A stretch of 24,951 nucleotides of DNA from an uncultured Oscillospiraceae bacterium (lineage in GTDB: Bacteria; Bacillota; Clostridia; Oscillospirales; Acutalibacteraceae). Location of the stretch: the NCBI GenBank assembly GCA_900540535.1, contig UQGM01000035.1:1-24951 (forward strand), in the 5' to 3' direction. Each line of letters begins with the position of its first letter. Position 1 is the first letter of the stretch. Both the position numbers and the translations under genes were made by a program. Of this stretch, positions 21,509 to 24,951 are shown in pieces. The notes below the pieces were generated by a model. That model did not search any database and was not told the origin of the DNA. It worked only from the letters and a program-made list of their open reading frames with translations.

Positions 21509-22009
21509 ATGCCTTGTAACTGCAACTCAACAAACGATGTAAAGATGCAGCAGCTTCAGGCTGTTTTGGATCATTACAAGGAGGTGCCCGGAAGTCTTAT
21601 AACTATTCTTCAAAAGACTCAGGACATCTACGGTTATCTCCCTGCTGAGATAATTATGCACATTTCGAAAGAAACTAAAATCAAACCTGCAAAAATTGTA
21701 GGTGTAGCTACTTTCTATGCTCAGTTCAGATTTGAACCTGTTGGCAAATATCTCATAATGCTTTGCCAGGGAACAGCTTGCCATGTAAATGGTTCTGAGC
21801 GTATTGCTGAGACTATTGAGCAGGAACTGGGCATAAAAGACGGCGAAACAACCAAGGATGGACTTTTTACTCTTAAAAATGTTGCCTGCCTTGGATGCTG
21901 CAGTCTTTCTCCGGTAATGATGATAAATGATGAAACTTACGGCACACTTACCCCTGAAAAGGTAAGAAAAATTTTAGCCGAGCTTAAAGCAAAGGGGGAA
22001 GAGGAATGA
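21509..22009 (+). CDS. NuoE-like [2Fe-2S] subunit of an NAD(P)H-linked hydrogenase/oxidoreductase
   Basis: 166 residues. A thioredoxin-like [2Fe-2S] protein with Cys86 and Cys91 (CQGTACHVNG) and Cys127 and Cys130 (ACLGCC), homologous to NuoE and to HydC/HndA of electron-bifurcating [FeFe]-hydrogenases. It would pass electrons between the flavin subunit and partner Fe-S centres in the cytoplasm. The N-terminal CNCN is extra and not part of the cluster motif. GAGGAGGT lies upstream; ATG 21509 is chosen because the ATG at 21491 overlaps that site. It overlaps the NuoF-like gene by 4 bp. Confidence 0.92.
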   Translation: MPCNCNSTNDVKMQQLQAVLDHYKEVPGSLITILQKTQDIYGYLPAEIIMHISKETKIKPAKIVGVATFYAQFRFEPVGKYLIMLCQGTACHVNGSERIAETIEQELGIKDGETTKDGLFTLKNVACLGCCSLSPVMMINDETYGTLTPEKVRKILAELKAKGEEE

Positions 22010-23760
22010 AAATAGTTGTAGGACAGGGAAGCTGTGGTATTGCAGCGGGAGCCGGTAAAGTTTACGAGGCTCTTGAAAACGCAGTCAAAGCAAAAAACAG
22101 CTCTGCAAATCTTACAATAACAGGCTGTATAGGTATGTGTTACCTTGAGCCCATTGTAGATATTTATGAAAATGACGGTACTCTTCACCGTTTTGTAAAG
22201 GTTGACGCATCTAAGGCAGAGGCTCTTGTTGATGCTGCTGATACAGGAGATTTTTCTGCTGTTTCCGATATTGCTATAACAGATGATGATAAAGCATTCC
22301 TTGACAAGCAGACAAGAATTGCCCTTCGTCACTGTGGTGTTATCAATCCTGAGGATATCGAGGATTACATCGGCGACGACGGTTATCAGGGCCTCAAAAA
22401 AGTAGTCTGCGAAATGACTCCCGAAGAGGTTATTGAGGAAATCAAAGTTTCAGGTCTTGCCGGACGTGGTGGCGCAGGTTTCCCCACATGGTTTAAATGG
22501 AATGCCGCAAGAAACTCAAAGGGTGATAAGAAATATCTTATCTGTAATGCCGACGAAGGCGACCCGGGTGCATTCATGGATAGAGCCGTTATCGAAGGCG
22601 ATCCCCATAACCTTATTGAAGGTATGCTTATCGGTGCTTATGCAATCGGTGCAAGCGAAGCTGTTGTATATGTCCGTGCTGAGTATCCTCTTGCAATTAA
22701 ACGTCTTGAAAATGCTATGAAGCAGGCAAGGGAAAAAGGCTATCTCGGTGAAAATATTCTCGGTACAGGATTCTCCTGTGATATGAGAATCAAGGCCGGA
22801 GCCGGTGCTTTCGTCTGCGGTGAGGAAACAGCTCTTATTGAGTCCCTTGAGGGACAGAGAGGTATGCCCAGACTTAAACCTCCTTTCCCGGCAGAAAGCG
22901 GATATTGGCACAAGCCTTCAAATATCAATAACGTCGAAACCTTTGCAAACGTTGCATGGATTATTATTAACGGAGGCAGTGCTTTTGCTGCAATGGGAAC
23001 TCCCAACAGTAAGGGTACAAAGGTTTTCGCTCTTACAGGTAAAATCAACAGAGGCGGACTTGTTGAAATCCCCATGGGTAAAACTCTCCGTGACGTAATT
23101 TTTGATATCGGTGGAGGAATCCGTGACGGCAAAGAATTCAAGGCTGTTCAGATGGGTGGACCTTCCGGCGGATGTATTCCCGCATCACTTCTCGATACAG
23201 TTATCGATTACCGTGAACTTGCCGCAACAGGTGCAATCATGGGTTCCGGCGGAATGGTTGTTATGGATGAAAGCACCTGCATGGTAGGTATGGCTAAATT
23301 CTTCCTTGACTTTACCGCTAAAGAGTCCTGCGGAAAGTGCGTTCACTGCCGTCTCGGTACAAAGAGAATGCTTGAAATTCTCACAAGAATCGTAAACGGT
23401 GAAGGCAAGCAGGGTGACGTAGAGCTTCTTGAAGAGCTTTGTTACAGCATTAAGGATGGCGCTCTTTGCGGACTCGGACAAACTGCTCCTAACCCTGTTC
23501 TTACTGCAATCAAGTATTTCCGCAGCGAATACGAAGCACATATCGAAGAGAAAAAATGTCCCTCACATGAGTGCGTTTCTCTTCTCACATATTCAATTGA
23601 TGCCGACAGATGTAAAGGCTGCACACTCTGTGCTAAGAAGTGCCCCGTGGGAGCAATTTCCGGTGAGCTCAAATCAGCTCACAAGATTGACCCCGAGGTA
23701 TGTATCAAGTGCGGACAGTGTAAGAGCGTTTGCCGATTCGGTGCAGTTGACGTTGATTAA
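22006..23760 (+). CDS. NuoF-like flavin/Fe-S subunit (HydB/HndC type)
   Basis: 584 residues. The N-terminal thioredoxin-like domain has only three Cys at cluster positions (Cys10, Cys41, Cys45), so its [2Fe-2S] centre may be altered or absent. The FMN/NADH domain follows with GRGGAGFP (about 153-160) and NADEGDPGAFMDR (about 181-193), then an SLBB domain. The N3-type [4Fe-4S] ligands are Cys442, Cys445, Cys448 and Cys488. The C-terminus adds a two-cluster ferredoxin (Cys536/539/542/546 and Cys566/569/572/576). This is the NADH-binding subunit where electrons branch in bifurcating hydrogenases. It is translationally coupled to the NuoE-like gene and followed by the GltD-like flavoprotein. Confidence 0.94.
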   Translation: MKIVVGQGSCGIAAGAGKVYEALENAVKAKNSSANLTITGCIGMCYLEPIVDIYENDGTLHRFVKVDASKAEALVDAADTGDFSAVSDIAITDDDKAFLDKQTRIALRHCGVINPEDIEDYIGDDGYQGLKKVVCEMTPEEVIEEIKVSGLAGRGGAGFPTWFKWNAARNSKGDKKYLICNADEGDPGAFMDRAVIEGDPHNLIEGMLIGAYAIGASEAVVYVRAEYPLAIKRLENAMKQAREKGYLGENILGTGFSCDMRIKAGAGAFVCGEETALIESLEGQRGMPRLKPPFPAESGYWHKPSNINNVETFANVAWIIINGGSAFAAMGTPNSKGTKVFALTGKINRGGLVEIPMGKTLRDVIFDIGGGIRDGKEFKAVQMGGPSGGCIPASLLDTVIDYRELAATGAIMGSGGMVVMDESTCMVGMAKFFLDFTAKESCGKCVHCRLGTKRMLEILTRIVNGEGKQGDVELLEELCYSIKDGALCGLGQTAPNPVLTAIKYFRSEYEAHIEEKKCPSHECVSLLTYSIDADRCKGCTLCAKKCPVGAISGELKSAHKIDPEVCIKCGQCKSVCRFGAVDVD

Positions 23761-23774
23761 AGGAGGAGAAGCAA

Positions 23775-24951
23775 ATGTCATTTGTCACAGTTAATATAGA
23801 CGGATATGAAGTATCCGTACCTGCCGGCAGCACTATTCTTGAAGCTGCTGAAGCAGCAGGAATAAAAATCCCTACACTTTGCTATGATAAGAGAGTCGCT
23901 CTTTACGGAGCATGCGGTCTTTGTACAGTTGAAGCTGAGGGAATACCGAAGCTTCTCAGAGCCTGCTCCTCTAAGGTCAGCGACGGAATGGTTATCCATA
24001 CCGATACAGAAAGAGTCAAGGGTTCCAGAAAAGTCGCTCTTGAACTTCTTATAACCGACCATGACGGCGACTGCGTGGGTCCCTGTTCACTTGCTTGTCC
24101 TGCCGGAACTGACTGTCAGGGATATGTTGGACTTATCGGAAACGGTGAGTATAAAGAGGCGGTAAAGCTTATTAAAGAAAAGCTTCCTCTTCCCGCATCA
24201 ATTGGACGCATCTGTCCTCATCCCTGTGAGACAGCATGCCGCAGACAGCTTGTTGAAGAGCCAATTTCTATTGCATGGCTTAAGAGCTTTGTAGCTGATA
24301 AGGATCTTAAATCAGACGATAAATATATGCCTGAGATAGCGCCTTCAACAGGAAAGAAAGTTGCCGTAATCGGCGGCGGCCCTGCCGGTCTTACAGCTGC
24401 ATATTTCCTTACCGTAAACGGACACGCTGTAACAGTGTTCGATAAAATGCCTAAAATGGGCGGTATGCTTCGCTACGGCATTCCTCAGTACAGACTTCCT
24501 AAAGAAGTTCTTGACCTTGAGGTTAAGTCAATTGAGGATATGGGCGTTAAGCTTGTAAATAATTTTGAAATCGGCAAGGACGGCACTTTTGCTTCAATCA
24601 GAGCCGAATATGACGCTGTACTTGTAACAATCGGCGCATGGAGCGCAAGCTTTATGGGCGTTAAGGGCGAGGATATTAAGGGCGTTCTCGGCGGAATTGA
24701 CTTCCTTCGTGACGTTATTCTCGGTCAGCCTGCCGATATCGGCAAAAAGGTAGCAGTTGTCGGTGGCGGCAATACAGCAATGGATGCCTGCCGTACAGCA
24801 GTACGTCTCGGAGCAGAGGAAGTATATGTAATTTACAGACGTACAAGGGATGAAATGCCTGCTGAGGATGTTGAAATCACAGAGGCACAGGAAGAGGGAG
24901 TAATCTTCAAATTCCTTACAAATCCCGTTGAGATAATCGGCGAAGACGGCA
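23775..24951 (+). CDS. 2Fe-2S ferredoxin fused to a GltD-type FAD oxidoreductase (3' end outside the window)
   Basis: At least 392 residues, no stop before the window edge. Residues 1-75 form a plant-type [2Fe-2S] ferredoxin (Cys36, Cys47, Cys50, Cys64). Next comes a Cys-rich Fe-S domain (CVGPCSLACPAGTDCQGY, then CPHPCETACRR) as in the small subunit of glutamate synthase and in NfnB. The FAD loop GGGPAGLTAAYFL is at about 199 and the NAD(P)H loop GGGNTAMDACRTA at about 330. AAAGGAGGAG precedes ATG 23775, 14 nt after the NuoF-like stop. A glutamate-synthase-linked [FeFe]-hydrogenase cluster (HydDB group A2) has this sort of neighbourhood, so a hydrogenase domain or gene may follow. That is inference. 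Confidence 0.85.
   Translation, partial: MSFVTVNIDGYEVSVPAGSTILEAAEAAGIKIPTLCYDKRVALYGACGLCTVEAEGIPKLLRACSSKVSDGMVIHTDTERVKGSRKVALELLITDHDGDCVGPCSLACPAGTDCQGYVGLIGNGEYKEAVKLIKEKLPLPASIGRICPHPCETACRRQLVEEPISIAWLKSFVADKDLKSDDKYMPEIAPSTGKKVAVIGGGPAGLTAAYFLTVNGHAVTVFDKMPKMGGMLRYGIPQYRLPKEVLDLEVKSIEDMGVKLVNNFEIGKDGTFASIRAEYDAVLVTIGAWSASFMGVKGEDIKGVLGGIDFLRDVILGQPADIGKKVAVVGGGNTAMDACRTAVRLGAEEVYVIYRRTRDEMPAEDVEITEAQEEGVIFKFLTNPVEIIGEDG

Noticed and set aside
22433..23294. Several plus- and minus-strand frames of 60-130 codons inside the NuoF-like gene
   Set aside because: All are out-of-frame shadows of a gene with continuous, family-specific motifs.

Overview
The window looks like low-to-medium GC genomic DNA from an anaerobic, probably gut-dwelling Clostridia member (Ruminococcaceae/Oscillospiraceae-like). 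The evidence is strong GGAGG ribosome binding sites throughout, an NADH-linked hydrogenase-type NuoE/NuoF cluster, a GH29 fucosidase, tandem M42 peptidases and Firmicutes-type prophage genes. The species cannot be named from sequence alone. No rRNA, tRNA or CRISPR array was seen.

Left host segment (1-4090): the last gene pair of a heterodimeric ABC exporter on the minus strand (one partner cut by the window edge), then a plus-strand operon that begins with a cytoplasmic alpha-L-fucosidase and continues into a TIM-barrel sugar-phosphate isomerase/epimerase. That second gene is broken.

Integrated element (about 4091-11985, about 7.9 kb): a reduced prophage or phage-like element sits inside the isomerase gene. 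It has a tyrosine integrase with candidate arm-type sites, a candidate small RNA, a zinc-ribbon membrane protein with two tandem extracytoplasmic repeats, and a CI/Cro-type switch with divergent promoters and repeated CTCAnnnTGAG operators. A rightward early operon follows: HTH protein, small membrane proteins, a YodL-like protein, a Rad52-type annealing protein, SSB, a replication initiator that carries an iteron array plus AT-rich tract, and the start of an SNF2-like helicase. A strongly promoted small gene is transcribed against this operon. There are no packaging, capsid, tail or lysis genes. The right border lies inside the helicase, whose N-terminal 192 codons are fused in frame to the missing C-terminal part of the host isomerase (codons 193-285 of the fusion). 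Joining the two isomerase parts at a shared GAG codon gives a gap-free protein.

Right host segment (12277-24951): a DUF6054-like gene ends the interrupted operon at a bidirectional terminator, facing a minus-strand MATE exporter. Next comes a plus-strand operon of two M42 aminopeptidases, a GNAT acetyltransferase, a methionine gamma-lyase-family PLP enzyme, a DUF2461 protein and a phosphohexomutase, with overlapping or closely spaced genes. A small secreted protein stands alone between terminators. The window ends in an electron-transfer operon: a NuoE-like [2Fe-2S] subunit, a NuoF-like flavin/Fe-S subunit, and a 2Fe-2S ferredoxin domain fused to a GltD-type flavoprotein that runs off the edge. 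This order suggests a glutamate-synthase-like, NAD(P)H-linked [FeFe]-hydrogenase cluster.
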